In this document: positions 35,502 to 49,138 of the stretch, one piece after another
Numbering within the stretch: the stretch's first letter is position 1
Layout: each line of letters starts with the position of its first letter
DNA from: Dryas octopetala
Taxonomy: Eukaryota > Streptophyta > Magnoliopsida > Rosales > Rosaceae
Length of the DNA stretch: 64,000 bases
Direction: 5' to 3'
Assembly (NCBI GenBank): GCA_963921425.1
Contig: OY992839.1
Location: 6,163,409 to 6,227,408, forward strand
The notes under the pieces: generated by a model
Told to the model about the DNA's origin: nothing
The model's input: only the letters and a program-made list of their open reading frames with translations
Database searches by the model: none
Program-made: the position numbers and the translations under genes

Positions 35502-38500
35502 ATGAGGTTGAACGGCGAGGAGAGTCCTTGGTCCGACGAAGAAGAAGAAGAAGTGGACGAGACCAAGGTCGACAGAGACCAAGAATTGAATGCGATCAGT
35601 GGCGTTGGGATTTCTCAGCCTCCGAAGCCGAAACTCGTCGTTGGCTACGCCTTGACCTCCAAGAAGAAGAAGAGCTTCTTGCAGCCTAAACTTCTTGGCT
35701 TGGCTCGGTATGGTACCACCAATCTTTTAACTATTCAACTCTGTCATTGCATACATATATATATACGTGTGTGTTTGTATCTATGTGCATTTTGAAGCTT
35801 TGTGAGCTTTTTTTTTTTTTTTTTTTTAAGGTTTCCTTATATGGGTATCCAAAGGTTTGATCTTGTTTTCTAGTTTCAGTTTGTATCTCTTGCTTTACCA
35901 ACAGTACAAAATGAAAAAAGACAGTGGCTTTTTGTTGCAGTGGTATGTGATTGTGGGGTGGGGGTGGGAGATATGGATGTTTTTGTCGATATTGTTTAGC
36001 TTTGGCAATATTGATCGTCTCCAAGTGCTTTGCTTAGCTTAGTTTACCAGCTTTACTAGTGGGGGTATCTTGGTTTCTTTCACTCAGACTATTTTAAATG
36101 GGAATATTCCACCATATATACCCTTTGGATTAGTCCACAATGAGGAACCCAAAGTCAATTCTCGGTGCTTGCTTTTGTTCTGTTGTCCAAAACTTAAAAA
36201 AACACTTTAGATTTTGCCCTTCCTCATGTCTTACTAAGAATATTTATTTGCATTCTTGTCCTTAATCTTTTATGTAATTGCACAGATGAACTTTGGACTA
36301 GATGGGTTTGACTATGATCCCCCATTTTATGGGCGTTTACATTTCCTATTGAATGAATTTTTTGCTCCCTACATGCTTGTGTAGTAGATGAGCCGTATAT
36401 GTTAAATAGATTTGTTTATGCAGATTGTCGTATGATCATTTGCATTCTATATGATAGTCAGAAACTCAGACTCTGATAAGTCAGAGCTTCACTTGATATA
36501 TGTACTTTTTTAATCCTTATACAAAAATGTACACATAATTCCTTTATTGACTTGATAATTTTCTTTTAAAAGCTCAAGTTTTTGGTTTCTTGGGTTTGTT
36601 AGTGTTTGCCAATTATTTTTACGGTAATTAAGAACCAAACATAATTTCAAATTTCTTATGAAATATGAATGTTGATGGATACTTACACCTTACATGACTC
36701 GAGTATTGAAACTGTTGCAGACTATTTTGACACTTAATTTAGTAACAACTATCTTTGTGGGTGCAGGAATAAGGGGATATTCTTCATTGCAATTGATCTA
36801 AATAGGCCACTTTCAGATCAAGGCCCCTTTGACATCATTTTGCATAAGGTTAGTGCTCATATGTTCTTTTAGACCCTTTCATTCTCACTTGTGAGAGTTT
36901 CTGTCTGTTTTAAAAGCTTGTGTTTCTATGTAAAGACTACCTCTGGTTGTATGATTTGGAACCGTGGATCACGCCATTCAATAACACTCCCCTCCTGTTT
37001 TAGTAAATAAGTTTTTCACTGTATATTGACCATTATGTACTATCTTTAAGCATACGTCTGACAAAATTTTTTTCCTTTCAGTTATCGGGAAAAGAATGGT
37101 GCGAGGTTATTGAGGTTTGTACATCCAGACTCCATGACGCATCTTTTCTTCCTTCTCCTTTGTCTTGTATTGAAAATGGGACCTGTGGTACTGCAATTTG
37201 TTGCTTTACAACTTACGAAATGATATAAAAGGTTGCTTTGTATTATGGTGGAAAATTAGGTATGAAATGGTGGTAATAAGTTAAAATCCAAATATCCTAA
37301 CCTTTAAACCTATTTTGTCTGACATAATTTGCAGAGTTCTTGCTCTCCTCATCATGAGTCTTGATCAGATAGTTGAAATCAGTCCCCCAGGAATTTAAAC
37401 AAGTGAGGATTTTACTTTCTGCGATCAATCTAGATAACTTGTTTAGGTCTTGGTGAGCTTGGTTGCAAAACTTCTTTCTCCTTTTTTGTTTGCATTTTCT
37501 TTCACATAGTTTTTAGGGAACTATTTTTTGAAAGCTTCTAAGCATATCTGCTGCCCTCATGGGAGTATATCATGGGGGAAGTTAAAGACTAGATCAGGAT
37601 GAGTCTCTAATAGTGCATGTGGATTACCCACTTAGAGGTGTCCCTAATAAGTATATCACAACTGTGTCTTTGAAACCACTAGAAAAATCTGGAAATGGGT
37701 CTCGTGCAAAATGGGAAGGATCATGAAAGATTGAAGTATTTTATGCCTTTTGAAATTAGAACTAATAGGTTTCTTTTAATTGAATCCTTTTGTTACATAG
37801 GACATTCTATGAAAAGTTTCGACAACAAAAATCTGGAACCATTGAAGAGGGTAGAGGATTGGAAGTAGAATTGAAAGCAAGCATCTACCTTTACCTGTAG
37901 CCAGAGTTCATATTGTTTCATGTTTTCAACGTTAACTGAACCCATTTTGGAAGTAGAAATTTATAATTTATAATCACATTATCATACTAGTTCAACATTT
38001 TCTGCCAAATTAGCTGACAATTATTCTCTACATTTTGATCCACTTTTGTGTAATGAGCGCACTAATGCTGAACTTATTGACTGATTAAGAAGATATTATG
38101 AGTGCTGTGAGTTGGAGACTAGGATCTCCATTGTTGTTTAAAAGAGGGTTCTGAATGGAATTTTTAGATTCTCCACACCAACTACAACTTACTAATAGCT
38201 TAGTTTTCGTTTGGACTATCCTTGATTTATGAAGAGTCAATCTCATCGTCCTCATTAACCACCTGAGCAAAACTCCTTTTTTATTGGTCTGTCCTTGGTG
38301 TTTCATCAACATGGTTTGATAATTTGGTAAGTGAAGTGCACTTAATTTTATTATGATCTTACTTTCACCTCCTTTTTCGTTTGAAGGATTACAGGCAAAA
38401 ACATCCAGAAGTAACTGTCCTTGATCCGCCAAATGCGGTACAACATCTACACAATCGCCAGTCCATGCTTCAGGATGTGGCAGATCTAAACTTGTCTGGC

Positions 38501-40187
38501 TTCCATGGTATGTTTCTTTTCTATTTATAAAGTATACTGTTAAACTGTAGGAAGTATCCTTTTGTTTACTTCTATTTTCTTTCCTATAACTATTTATGCA
38601 AATTGTGGATCATATATGGGAAAAGTTGTGGTTAGAGTTTCTGACCAATTTTCATTTTGGTTCTTATAGGCAAGGTTGGTGTTCCAAAGCAATTGATTGT
38701 CACAAAAGATCCATCATCCATTCCTAATGAAGTTGCTAAAGCTGGGCTAAAGTTGCCTCTGGGTACAGTTACTTTTTCTTTTCTTTTTTTCTTTATTTTG
38801 GTGTGTTTGGGGTATGTTTTCAGGAGCATGGGTTGTGCTTTTATTGTTAAGACACTGTTTCTCCCTCTGAATGAAATGGATTATGTCTAATACTAGCATC
38901 TGCATACCCTAGTGAGTGGTTGCACGAGGATTAATAAGATATGGCCTTGAGATCCTCTGGATCTCCATTGCTAATATTTGCTTGGTAGGATGGTATGTAT
39001 ATCCATATTGATTGGCCGGAGACAGTCTTGTTTGAACAATTTTTTAGGGGGATTTGTTGTCAACTATTGCAGTCTGATGAATGCTCACTTGGTTACCTCA
39101 ACTATTTTCTTATTCTGTTTATTTTGTAATTCAGTTGTTAAACCACTAGTTGTGGATGGTAGCGCCAAGTCACACGAACTATTTCTTGCTTATGATCAAT
39201 GCTCCCTCTCAGAACTTGAACCTCCCTTGGTCCTGCAGGAGTTTGTAAATCATGGTATACTGTTGCAACTGCTGCATGAATATTATCATTTCTTTTTTAA
39301 CCACGTCGTAATTCTAATAAAAAGCTTTTGCCCCTTTCCTGGTTGCCTCAACGTAGGTGGTGTTCTCTTTAAAATTTATATTGTCGGGGAATCCATAAAG
39401 GTTGTACGGCGTTTCTCTCTTCCTAATATCAGCAAACGTGAACTAGAAAAACTTGCTGGTGTGTTCCGTTTCCCAAGGGTTTCATGTGCTGCAGCTTCGG
39501 CAGATGATGCAGACCTGGACCCTAGTGTTGCTGGTAAGATCATTTAACACTATCTTCATTAATATATTGGTTGTATGAAATATGAATAAATCTTATTCCC
39601 TAATTTCTCAACAATATGATTTTTCTCATTAATGTGTGGTCTGTTCAGCCAAGTTTCCAAAATGCGATTTTGATATATGTTTAAGTGAGAGCATAAAAAT
39701 GAGCTTATTGGTCAATGGGCCCCTTTAATTTAAAATGGCATTGTTGTTGTAGAACTTCCTCAACGACCTTTGTTAGAGAGCCTTGCAAGGGAGCTCCGCC
39801 AACGATTGGTAACTTCAGTCTCCGTCTTCCCCCATCTCTCTCTCTCTCTCTCAAGTTGTGCCTAATGACAGGAGTTAGCAATGGATTCTGGTTGTGTTCC
39901 TCCTGACTATACTATGCTACTTTTTCTAGGGTCTCCGGCTATTCAATATAGATATGATCCGAGAGCACGGGAGCAAGGATGTTTTTTATGTCATCGACAT
40001 CAACTACTTTCCTGGCACGTATAATTTGTTTGCATAGTCTCTAACATTTGCAAACTTCCTGTCGTGGCTTAATGAACACTTTGAACAAACTGCAGGTTAC
40101 GGGAAAATGCCAGACTATGAGCACATATTTACAGATTTCCTGCTAAGCCTTGTGAAGAGCAAGTATATGAAGAGACCTGCTGATTAA
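35502..40187 (+). CDS. ITPK3: Inositol-tetrakisphosphate 1-kinase (ITPK3 type)
   Basis: An ATP-grasp kinase that phosphorylates inositol tris/tetrakisphosphates on the route to phytate and inositol pyrophosphates, so it bears on phosphate signalling. Ten exons give 354 residues: 35502-35707, 36767-36848, 37082-37114, 38387-38507, 38670-38762, 39135-39254, 39357-39533, 39753-39808, 39930-40014, 40096-40187. Seen: the N-terminal fold KLVVGYALTSKKKKSFLQP; ATP-grasp segments KSHELFLAYD, PLVLQEFVNHGG and LFKIYIVGE; and the C-terminal metal-binding stretch VFYVIDINYFPGYGKMPDY. I start at MRLNGEE because homologues begin there; an in-frame ATG at 35442 would add 20 residues. Intron 9 needs a GC donor. 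Length fits the 353-residue Arabidopsis ITPK3. Confidence 0.95.
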
Positions 40188-40260
40188 CCACTGCATTTGC
40201 CCATTGTATATGATGATTTCGCACGTGCAGGTCTCCTCCGAATTTGAGAAACAGTCGCAT

Positions 40261-40334
40261 CTAGTTTTAACTTCTGTAATTGGGCCTAGTTTAACTTCTG
40301 TAATTGGGCCTAGTTTAACTTCTGTAATTGGGCC
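40261..40334. repeat. 24-base tandem repeat x3 in the ITPK 3' UTR
   Basis: The unit (T)TTAACTTCTGTAATTGGGCC plus TAG repeats three times with perfect 24-base spacing and almost no divergence, beginning about 75 bases after the ITPK stop codon. Confidence 0.9.
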
Positions 40335-40630
40335 GAACATGGACCAGGGCCCCTGCAAACTTCTGGAAAAAAAAAATTCAATATATGTAGTAGAGACTAG
40401 AGGATACCAATATGTTGAGCACTGTCTTCCCTTTTGCCTTTTTTTATGAGGTTCTGATGATAAACAACACTAGAAGAAACCCTTTCTCTCCAGATATGTA
40501 TGAAGCTCTCCCATGTCCTGATGCTTCCCTGATTTTCATTTAAAAAAAAAAATAAAGCTTAATCAACAAACTTAAAGTACTGTGGATCTACATTATCTTA
40601 TTGTATGTTTAGGATTAACTAATAAATTAC

Positions 40631-41580
40631 CTCGCGAACGTGAAGAGCATCTTGAACAGTTTTATCATTTGCCCAAATAGAAGAGAAGATATAATTGTAA
40701 CTCTGCATTAAAACAAGGCAGATAATTTGTTAAATTAAGTTTATAATTAGTATCAACAAAGACTAATGAGTAAGCTACAGCCTCCAGATAAACTATTGCT
40801 GGTGTGCATGCATATGTATGCATGTGTATGTGCAGAGGGAGAAGCTGAGGAAGAGAAAGGAGGACATTTATAGAGTTGTCACTGAGATCGTTTGGATCCC
40901 ACTTTGACCCCATTGGTTTTGGGGATGACATAGTGCATAAAGGTTCCAATATTTGTCCAAGCTGCATGTAAGTAGATCTGTCACTGGGTTGCCAAGCACA
41001 TATCCCTGTGTCCAATATATACATGTAACATGCATTAAACTAATCTACCATACTGTTAATTAAGAACCCAAGACATTGATATATGATTAGGAATGAATTG
41101 ATCAACTAGAACGTAATAGAAATTATTCAAAATCTAATGGTGGTACTGTACTTGGATATTCATTGGTGGCTCATGTCCAACTTCATTACCTACATAAGAA
41201 TAACAAATAAATTAAAACAACCCCGTACCTCGATCATATCATGAGCCAATTAAAACTAATTAACAAGTACTACTGAGCTGCATGAAGAGGTGATGAATAA
41301 GATTTTCAATATAATTATTTGCAAGGGACTGACTTAAAAGTTGTATGAGGGTAGCTGAAGCTGACTAAACCAAAATGTTAAGAGGGTAATTACCATCAGA
41401 TATTTCCTGAACAATAATAGGAACAACTATGCCTGAATAAGAATCTCCAGCAATATAGAGTGGATTGTTGAAGAACTTGGGGTGATCCACAAGCCACTGA
41501 GCCACAACAGTGAAACCAACAATGTTGTTAGCTAAATGCAAGAAAAGTGTGTTAAGCTCCATTAACATGCAGTCCATCAT
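40631..41580 (-). pseudogene. Serine carboxypeptidase-like (SCPL) gene fragment
   Basis: Minus-strand pieces of an SCPL acyltransferase/peptidase lie in order. At about 41393-41524: [20 protein letters not shown] then [19 protein letters not shown], which includes the GDSYSG nucleophile motif, with a GT donor after it. At about 40850-40990: QILEPLCTMSSPKPMGSKWD. At 40631-40702: SYNYIFSSIWANDKTVQDA then LHVRE, bounded by AG and GT. The exons carrying the N-terminus and the catalytic Asp and His are missing, and the segment between the GDSYSG exon and QILEP is not found. It would be inactive. It points toward the ITPK gene and stops about 440 bases past its stop codon. Probably a decayed tandem or dispersed duplicate. 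Confidence 0.8.
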
Positions 41581-43422
41581 GTCAATGCTTTGAAGCCAGT
41601 TTTAATCACAAGAAACATATGGGTATGGCTTGCAATATCCACCTCACCTTTCACAGAAATTGATATATTTGTGCAGCTGATAATGTGTCACTCATATCAA
41701 TTGCTGTATCCTTGCCAAGTTTTTGCATATGAATGTGGCCAAAAAGGTAATGCATAAATAGTGGAAAAAGGTAATGCATAAGTAACTATTTTAGTATAAA
41801 AATAAAATTCTTTTATGTTTAAGTTTTAGTTCATAAAATATATGGGTCCATCCGTCCATCGATAGAATTATAAAGGAGTTGGACTAACATTTAGTCATTT
41901 GAAATAATTAATTAAACAAATCATATTTTGATTGACTAGTAGGATCCATTGCCAGCCTTAAACACAAAATAACAGTAGGATCCATTGCCAGCCTTAAATT
42001 GTTTGTAGTACATACAAGTGTTACTTTAGTTTAGTTTACATTTTTCTTTTAAGAAATTTGGTTAAAAATTTCATTGGGAACTCTTCAAGTTGGTGGGTCC
42101 TGTGTGGCTCATAGCCTGCACCTACTCAGTGCCGCTCTGATTGGTCAATTTTTACAATTAATTATGTAGTAAAAGGGTGTGCCAGCAAATCTACCAAATC
42201 CAAGAACACTTGTGACAAGTCGTGTTAACAAATTGTGCTCATATTTTGTTTTTTGTTTTTTTTTTTTAGTTGGAAAAGTGAGAATCGAACTTAAGTGTAA
42301 TGTAGATAAATTTACAATTCTTCCAACTAATTTACTCAACAATTATTTCATATCTCATTATTTAGTATTTGTGTTATGGACTAAATAAATTTTAACCAAA
42401 TATATTTATTGTTATGTCGTGTTAAGATTGATCAACATATATTGTAAACCAAAAATTCAAAAATAATTCGTATTTATTTATTTTGGTCATAAATTCGTAT
42501 TTATTTTAAATCAAACCTATTACTTATAAATTATTTATAAAACAAAAATCCACTTAACCATGATACTAACCAACGAATAAAAATTAATCATATAACAATA
42601 ATTTCATATAATACATGTCAAGAAATGAACATAATTAGTTAGTTTCTTCAAATAATACTAATGTAATAAATTAATCGGGTCAAATTAGATAACTAATTTG
42701 ATTTATTTGTTATTTGTGTTAGCGGATTGTGCCATATACGTGTTCATATCAACTATCAATCCAAATCTACTACTTCGTGTTCATGTGTCACATTCAAATT
42801 AATTATCGTATAAAAACTTGTCACCTACAATTATGCAAAAAAACTTTACTATGGATGTCGACCTATTTTACTTTCTTACAATAAAGTATACATTTTCCAT
42901 GATTACTTTATGCTTGGGGACCATGTTGTCTGTAATCCGTACGGGTGAAAACTCACGTGCCCCAAATGGCCTCTGTTCCAGTGTTGCTTTTGCTTTTCAC
43001 TCTCCGGCTGCTTCGCATGTATGGTAATCTAAGGACACCGACCCCACCAGGGAGAGGGTTGTTGACCGTTAAATTTTGAGAGCTTTGAGCAGTAGTATTC
43101 CTACCGCCCTTTTCAAGTAGTCCCCATTGTTCAAATTATTTAATGCCTAAATTCTAAAACCTGCACTAGTAGTTCAACTCCTTTATTCATTTGTTTTTTT
43201 GGGTTCATATTCTTCTTCATTGTGGAATATTCTTCACCCTCCCAACCCAACCTCCTCTGCCTCCCTGTTCATCTTGTAAACTCCAAACGAAATCCAAATC
43301 TTGACGGAGTTTTCGATCCAAGATTCATCTATATTCCATCAGTCAAAGAAGAGTCTTTTCTATCTTGGTCTTTCATAAGCAAATTGATCAAGAAGTTCAG
43401 ATTCAATCTTCTTGTCTAATCC
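41581..43422. other. Spacer upstream of the pyruvate kinase gene: no gene seen
   Basis: AT-rich DNA without a supported gene. It contains a 25-base direct repeat AGTAGGATCCATTGCCAGCC+TTAAA at 41938 and 41973, and a shorter GGTAATGCATAA pair near 41746 and 41769. The PKP4 promoter must lie in the last few hundred bases; I could not pick a clear TATA box. Confidence 0.6.
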
Positions 43423-46400
43423 ATGGCAGTCGCTAGCCATTTGGTTCATACATGTTTTCGCATCAAAGCCAAGAACAACCCATGTGTCAATTTGGAGAAA
43501 CGAGTTTTTGGTGTCCCAGTTTTGCATCATGGGGTTTCTTGTATTGGAAGGAAAGTTAAGGGTAAGGTTGGGGCTAGAGTGCAGGCAGAGGCAGTACAAG
43601 TGGGTTTGGAGGGCTCAGAGAGTTTGAGGAATCTGAAGGCTTTGGAGAGGGCTTTGGAGTTTGATGTGGTGTCAGAGAGGGAGCTGAGGGAGAAGGGGTT
43701 CTTGGGGTTGAGGAAGACCAAGCTTGTGTGTACAATTGGGCCAGCATGTTCTTCTTTGGAGGATTTGGAAAAATTGGTATTGGGAGGGATGAATGTGGCA
43801 AGGCTCAACATGTGTCACAACACGAGGAAGTGGCACCGGGATGTGATTCGGAAGATTAAGAGGTTGAATGAGGAAAAGGGGTTTTCTGTCTCTGTCATGA
43901 TTGATACTGAAGGTAGTCAGATTCATGTGGTTGATCATGGAGAGCCATCATCTCTTAAGGTTAAGGTACATATTGCTAAACCCAACTAGCTAATTGGTTT
44001 TGCTTCATAGTTGGGGAAATTAGAAACATTTATTAATATTGGGCAACTTTATGTGGCTGGACAATCTGACATGCTATGTTGTCAGTTAATCTGGACTATG
44101 AATCATGTCGAATAGGTGGAGTCTTGTTTGAATCATGTTGTATAGTTCAGATTGACAATCTGGCAAGTCAGCTATTTGGTATGAGAGCTAGAGAGAGTTC
44201 TTTTATCTTTGCTCATAATGATGCATAATCTGTCATTAGAAGAAAAATAGAAAGAGTCAATTTGATCGACTTGTATTTTGCTTGGACTATCAGGAGGATT
44301 CAATCTGGCTATTTACTGCTGAAAATTTTGATGGTTCTCTTCCATTCACAGTTCAAGCAAACTATGAAGGTTTTTCTGAAGGTAGTGACATAACTGAAAC
44401 TTGTATAATTGGCTGTTTTTGTAGTTGATGATGTATTTTTCACTGATGCTTCTGAGTGATTGTTGGCAGGTATCAAAGTGGGTGATGAACTTGTAATTGA
44501 TGGTGGAATGGCACGCTTTGAAGTCATTGAAAGGACAGGAAGTGATTTGCATTGTAAGTGCACAGACCCCGGTTTATTCCTACCTCGAGCAAAATTCAGC
44601 TTTTGGAGAGATGGGAAGCTTGTGAAGAGGAACCATGATCTCCCTACTCTGTCAACCAAGGTCAATCTCCATATGATCTTGTCGTTTCCTTTTGTTGTTC
44701 AAATTCAGTGACCTTATTATGCTCATGTTTATTTTGTCTGGTCTACAGGATTGGTCTGACATCGAATTTGGAATTTCTGAAGGGATTGATTTTATTGCCA
44801 TGTCCTTCGTAAATGATGCTGAATCTGTCTTGCATTTGAAAAATTACCTCTCCACCAAATCAGCAAAGTAAGGAAGTAGACAGTCACAGTGTTCACATTT
44901 TATACAACTTCATTGCAATTTTTTCCCTTGCATGATATGATGGATTCTTTTGATCAATATGATGTTTACCATTGACTTGCTAAGGGCAGTCTGTAGTACA
45001 TGCAATTGCCAGATTAAATTATCTCTTTAGGTAGTTTCTTCTGCATATTTTGATTCAAGGAACTTTCTTACCTGCTTATATTTTTACTATAACTCGCACA
45101 TTCGTCTTCTTTAGTTGGAATCTAATTGCATGTGAAGATTTGTTCAATACCTTGACTGTAGGGCTGAATTGAGGGGTATCAACATCTTATGGTTAGCTAC
45201 TTTGTTTGCCAACTCTGATGTTATGAAACTTCCACACGCTTCAGCAATTTCATCAAACAATGAAATGCCTGTAAATTTAGTTTCCATTTTACCATGTTAT
45301 TCATCTGGCAATTGGCATGACAAGATGAGTTTTGTAGTTTCTCAACCACATATAAATCCATACCATTCTTTTTAGGAGCCAGTAGCAGCCTAAATATGCA
45401 TTATTGCTAGCAATTGTCTTTTGTGATTCCAAATATGAAAACCAAGGTTTTTTTTTTTTTTTTGTAGATCCATAAGAGTTTTGGCTAAGATTGAGAGCTT
45501 GGAGTCCCTTCAGAAGTTGGAAGAAATCATAAAGGCTTCTGATGGAATCATGGTTGCTCGGGTTGACCTTGGAGTTGAAATCCCACTTGAACAGATTCCA
45601 ACAGTCCAAGAGGAAATAACACATATTTGCAGGCAGCTTAACAAGCCAGTAATTGTAGCTTCTCAACTTCTTCAATCAATGGTTGAATACCCAACCCCAA
45701 CACGCGCTGAGGTACTAATAGGCTCGTTTGATACACCATATTGAATCGTACTAGACTGGAATGGACTATTCTTATAATGACTATTTTCTCAAAAGGTTGC
45801 AGATATTTCTGAAGCTGTTCGACAGTATGCAGACGCCTTGATGTTATCTGGGGAATCAGCAATTGGATCATTTGGACAGAAGGCTCTCTCTGTCCTTCAA
45901 ATGACCAGCAGTAGAATGGAAATATGGAGTCGTGAGGAAAACCGACAAGGTTTCCTCCATCCACTCCAGCTGGGAGTCTCATTGCCTGATCGCATTGCTG
46001 AGCAGATTTGCAATTGTGCTGTTGAAATGGGTACTTTTACATATCTTCCACATCCTTTCTTTTCCTTAATTAGTCTGTTGTGAAAATCAGCTAAAAAGTA
46101 GGTTTTATATATAAAAAAAAAAGTTAATCATGGTGAAGAACAGCATTGGAAGATTGTCCTTTATGCTGGGTTACCTTCTTAAAAACTTGCACATACATAC
46201 AAACTTGTCAGCCCTATGCCATTGATTGAAAAAACATCCATTTTACTGAGAGGGCAAGCGCGCATCTATAAGACTATAACCGATGCTTGAATCTGCAACA
46301 AAATAGGGGCATGATCCGGAAACAATACACTTTATATAGGATTTTGATGAAGTGACATGAAACATTCAATATAATAAGCTAGACCTTCCATACAGCTAGC

Positions 46401-47115
46401 GTAACTATTTTGCAAAAAGAATGGAGAATTGATTTGTACTTTCAGCACACTACTAGTACTTAAAATAGCTTAAAATGGAGAATACAAATTAAAATGATTG
46501 TTGGGCAGTGGACCGGCATGAACCCACGCTACTAATGCATGTTTGTGTTTTGTCCCCAATATAGACCCATCAAGTGTGAGGTTTCATCTCTAAAAACATT
46601 GAGGCTATTAGTAATACTTCATTCATCTTGTATATTATAGGTTGTCGTGACGTCTATCCGACGTGAAACTAATCTCATTCTCATTCCATGAAAGTAGATA
46701 TCCATCAAAGAAGTATTTTCAATGTCTAAATATTATGAACGTCTTGCACACAAATTACAACTAATCAACTTGTGCTCTATGTGCAGCCAACAACCTTGCT
46801 GTGGATGCAATCTTTGTGTACACCAAGCATGGACACATGGCATCACTCTTGTCACGCAACAGGCCAAACCCTCCCATATTTGCTTTCACAAATGATGAGA
46901 GCACCCGAATGGCTCTGAACTTGCAGTGGGGAGTTGTTCCACTTCTTGTTGATCTCTCGGATGACATGGAGTCTAACATCTCAAGCACCATCCATCTCAT
47001 AAAATCAAAGGGGTTGGTGAAACAGGGAGACTCAGTTTTGGTGGTCTCAGATGTCACTCCAACTCGCTCTACTCCAATGGCATTCCAATCAATCCAGGTG
47101 AAGACCATTGCTTAG
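43423..47115 (+). CDS. PKP4: Plastidial pyruvate kinase 4-type protein
   Basis: Pyruvate kinase converts phosphoenolpyruvate and ADP to pyruvate and ATP. Seven exons give 582 residues: 43423-43965, 44294-44381, 44470-44660, 44749-44867, 45468-45711, 45796-46030, 46787-47115. The first 70 or so residues are basic and Ser/Val-rich, like a transit peptide. The barrel and lid follow ([96 protein letters not shown]). Lys of AKIE, the following Glu and the Asp of VDLG are kept, but canonical SHG, TKGPEIR, RGDLG and ATQ are altered. SHG, TKG and ATQ changes are, from memory, normal for the PKP4 clade; Gly-to-Val in RGDLG is not. Catalytic competence is doubtful. Confidence 0.93.
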
Positions 47116-49138
47116 GACTCAGGAGGATGGACTCAGTCTCTCAGATGTCTGCATTTTACTAACACCTTAGGTTGCATTGAATATTAAGAGCATATAAATA
47201 GAGAGTTTTGATACTTTTCATTATGAATTGAGAGAAAAACACTATATTTAGTTGCTTTTTGAAGCAAAAAAGAATCTGAAATTTCTTTCTGCCATCCAAC
47301 TCCAACCCATGTTGCAAAACATAACAAAACTTGGAGAAGAAGTTTCCTGTAATAGAGATACTGATGTGGTATCATAAAATTAATAGAGAGGGTGGGTCCC
47401 AACTCTCAAGTCTCAAACTTCCCATTTCTTATGGTCGTCATGCTACGTCATGTCGTACAAGGAAGTTCTTCAAAACTTCCTAAACCCATGCTTCTTGAAG
47501 CTCCTGAAGAGTAAAGGATTATGGGTCCTAGCTACTTAGCTAGTATATACGAAAGACCTATATGCTTCCTCCAATTTGACTCTTCCTGTGAAATGGTTTC
47601 TGCTGCATACCAAGGACAAGTCACAAATGTTAATATATAAAGAAACAATATATAAACGATATATGTAGGCCTTACAGCTTGTCCGAGAGTTGTCATAGAA
47701 TATTGTCAATTACAGAAAATTGTACTCTACTATGAGAAATAACAAGGAAACAATATTCAAAGTTCAAACATCGATCTCACCTCAGCAGTTCCTGCATGGA
47801 CCAATATTTAGTTACGATTGAATTGGGGACATCATGTATTGACAATGCGTTAGAGTTTAATATTCTAGCTAGCACCTGTATGATTTAATTGGCTGTAAGA
47901 AAGTTTTAGATTCAGACCCATTTTGTCATTTTCATAAAAATCAATATTGAATTATTGGACGGCATGGGATGACCACTTTGCTGGAATAACAAAATCCACG
48001 GTGATCTTGTGTAGTTGTATCATGTGACTAAAAAGTACAAACTTCCAAAAAGGAATGATATCATTTCCACCTGTGTTGGCTTCTTCTATTTTTGAGTTAC
48101 TCAAAGCTTTACAGTGTTTACATATCAAGAAACAGAGTTTAAGGTAATATTATTACTAATAAGTGCAACCCTTTCTTGTGAGTATGTTTATGTTTGCATA
48201 TTGGAGTGTAATATACAGTTATACACTCACCTTTGAGTTTATAGAGAGTTATTATGCATGCTTGTGTTTTATAACATTTATAATTTTCAAAAATATTTGT
48301 TGAGATTTAATTTTTTTTTTTTTTTTAGGGAATATTTGTTGAGATTTCATGATGAATATAAAATATGTAGAAACAATAAACTAATGCATGTGTGACATAT
48401 ATAACATGATCATAATGCAACATAATTCACTTTTATTATCAGTTTTAGAGGTTTTATGATAAAATAATAGTGACATATAGACTTAGAATGAATGTAATTA
48501 TAAATAATTGTATTTTTGTCTTTTGTGTTGTTTTATTAATTTTTCACATTATATGATTATATCCAATAACATAAGATATGTGTATAAATATTATTTTTAT
48601 ACAATTTTAGGCTGAAATGGGTAAATTTGAAAGTTTCAATATGTCACCGAACATTTAGTTTTTTAAAAGTGGACGGACTTATCATGCACTTCGATGTGTG
48701 GATCGTTTTGTCTGTGAAACCCTCTATTTGGGCTTTTTTTTTTTTTTTTTTAAGAAAAAGAAAACCTTCTTTTTACTATTAGAGGATCCTGGTCCTCAGT
48801 GTTTATAAAATATTTTCTGTTAATAAAATTATTTTTATAAACAAAAAATCTTAATTCCTCAAGCGTGTGATTATATACACGGAAGGAAAATTGTGAATAA
48901 CGTCAAGACTGTCAAAGTGTCAAACCGCGACTTTGTAGCCACAAGAAGCTACTACGACATCTCCCGCGCTCGTTAGCCGCCAACAACTCTCCGACACTAA
49001 AATACGCCACCACACCTGGTCACCACTTGCTTCTTCACCTCTACTCTAGAACAAAGCTTTCGCTCTCAAAAAAATCACTTATTTTCTTTGCTTTCGGCAA
49101 CGAAATGAGATTACTTTCTCGTTGATGCGTAAACTCAA
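47116..49138. other. Spacer between PKP4 and the membrane-protein gene: no gene seen
   Basis: PKP4 3' UTR followed by AT-rich DNA with T-runs near 48310 and 48735. No supported coding frame on either strand and no recognisable repeat family. Confidence 0.6.

Noticed and set aside
43527-43938. Minus-strand Pro/Ser-rich frames over the first PKP4 exon
   Set aside because: Shadows of the GC-richer PKP4 coding exon, which is supported by homology on the plus strand.
45160-45375. Extra exon within PKP4 intron 4
   Set aside because: Joining 44867 directly to 45468 restores the conserved KS(I)RVLAKIES sequence; an exon here would break it.
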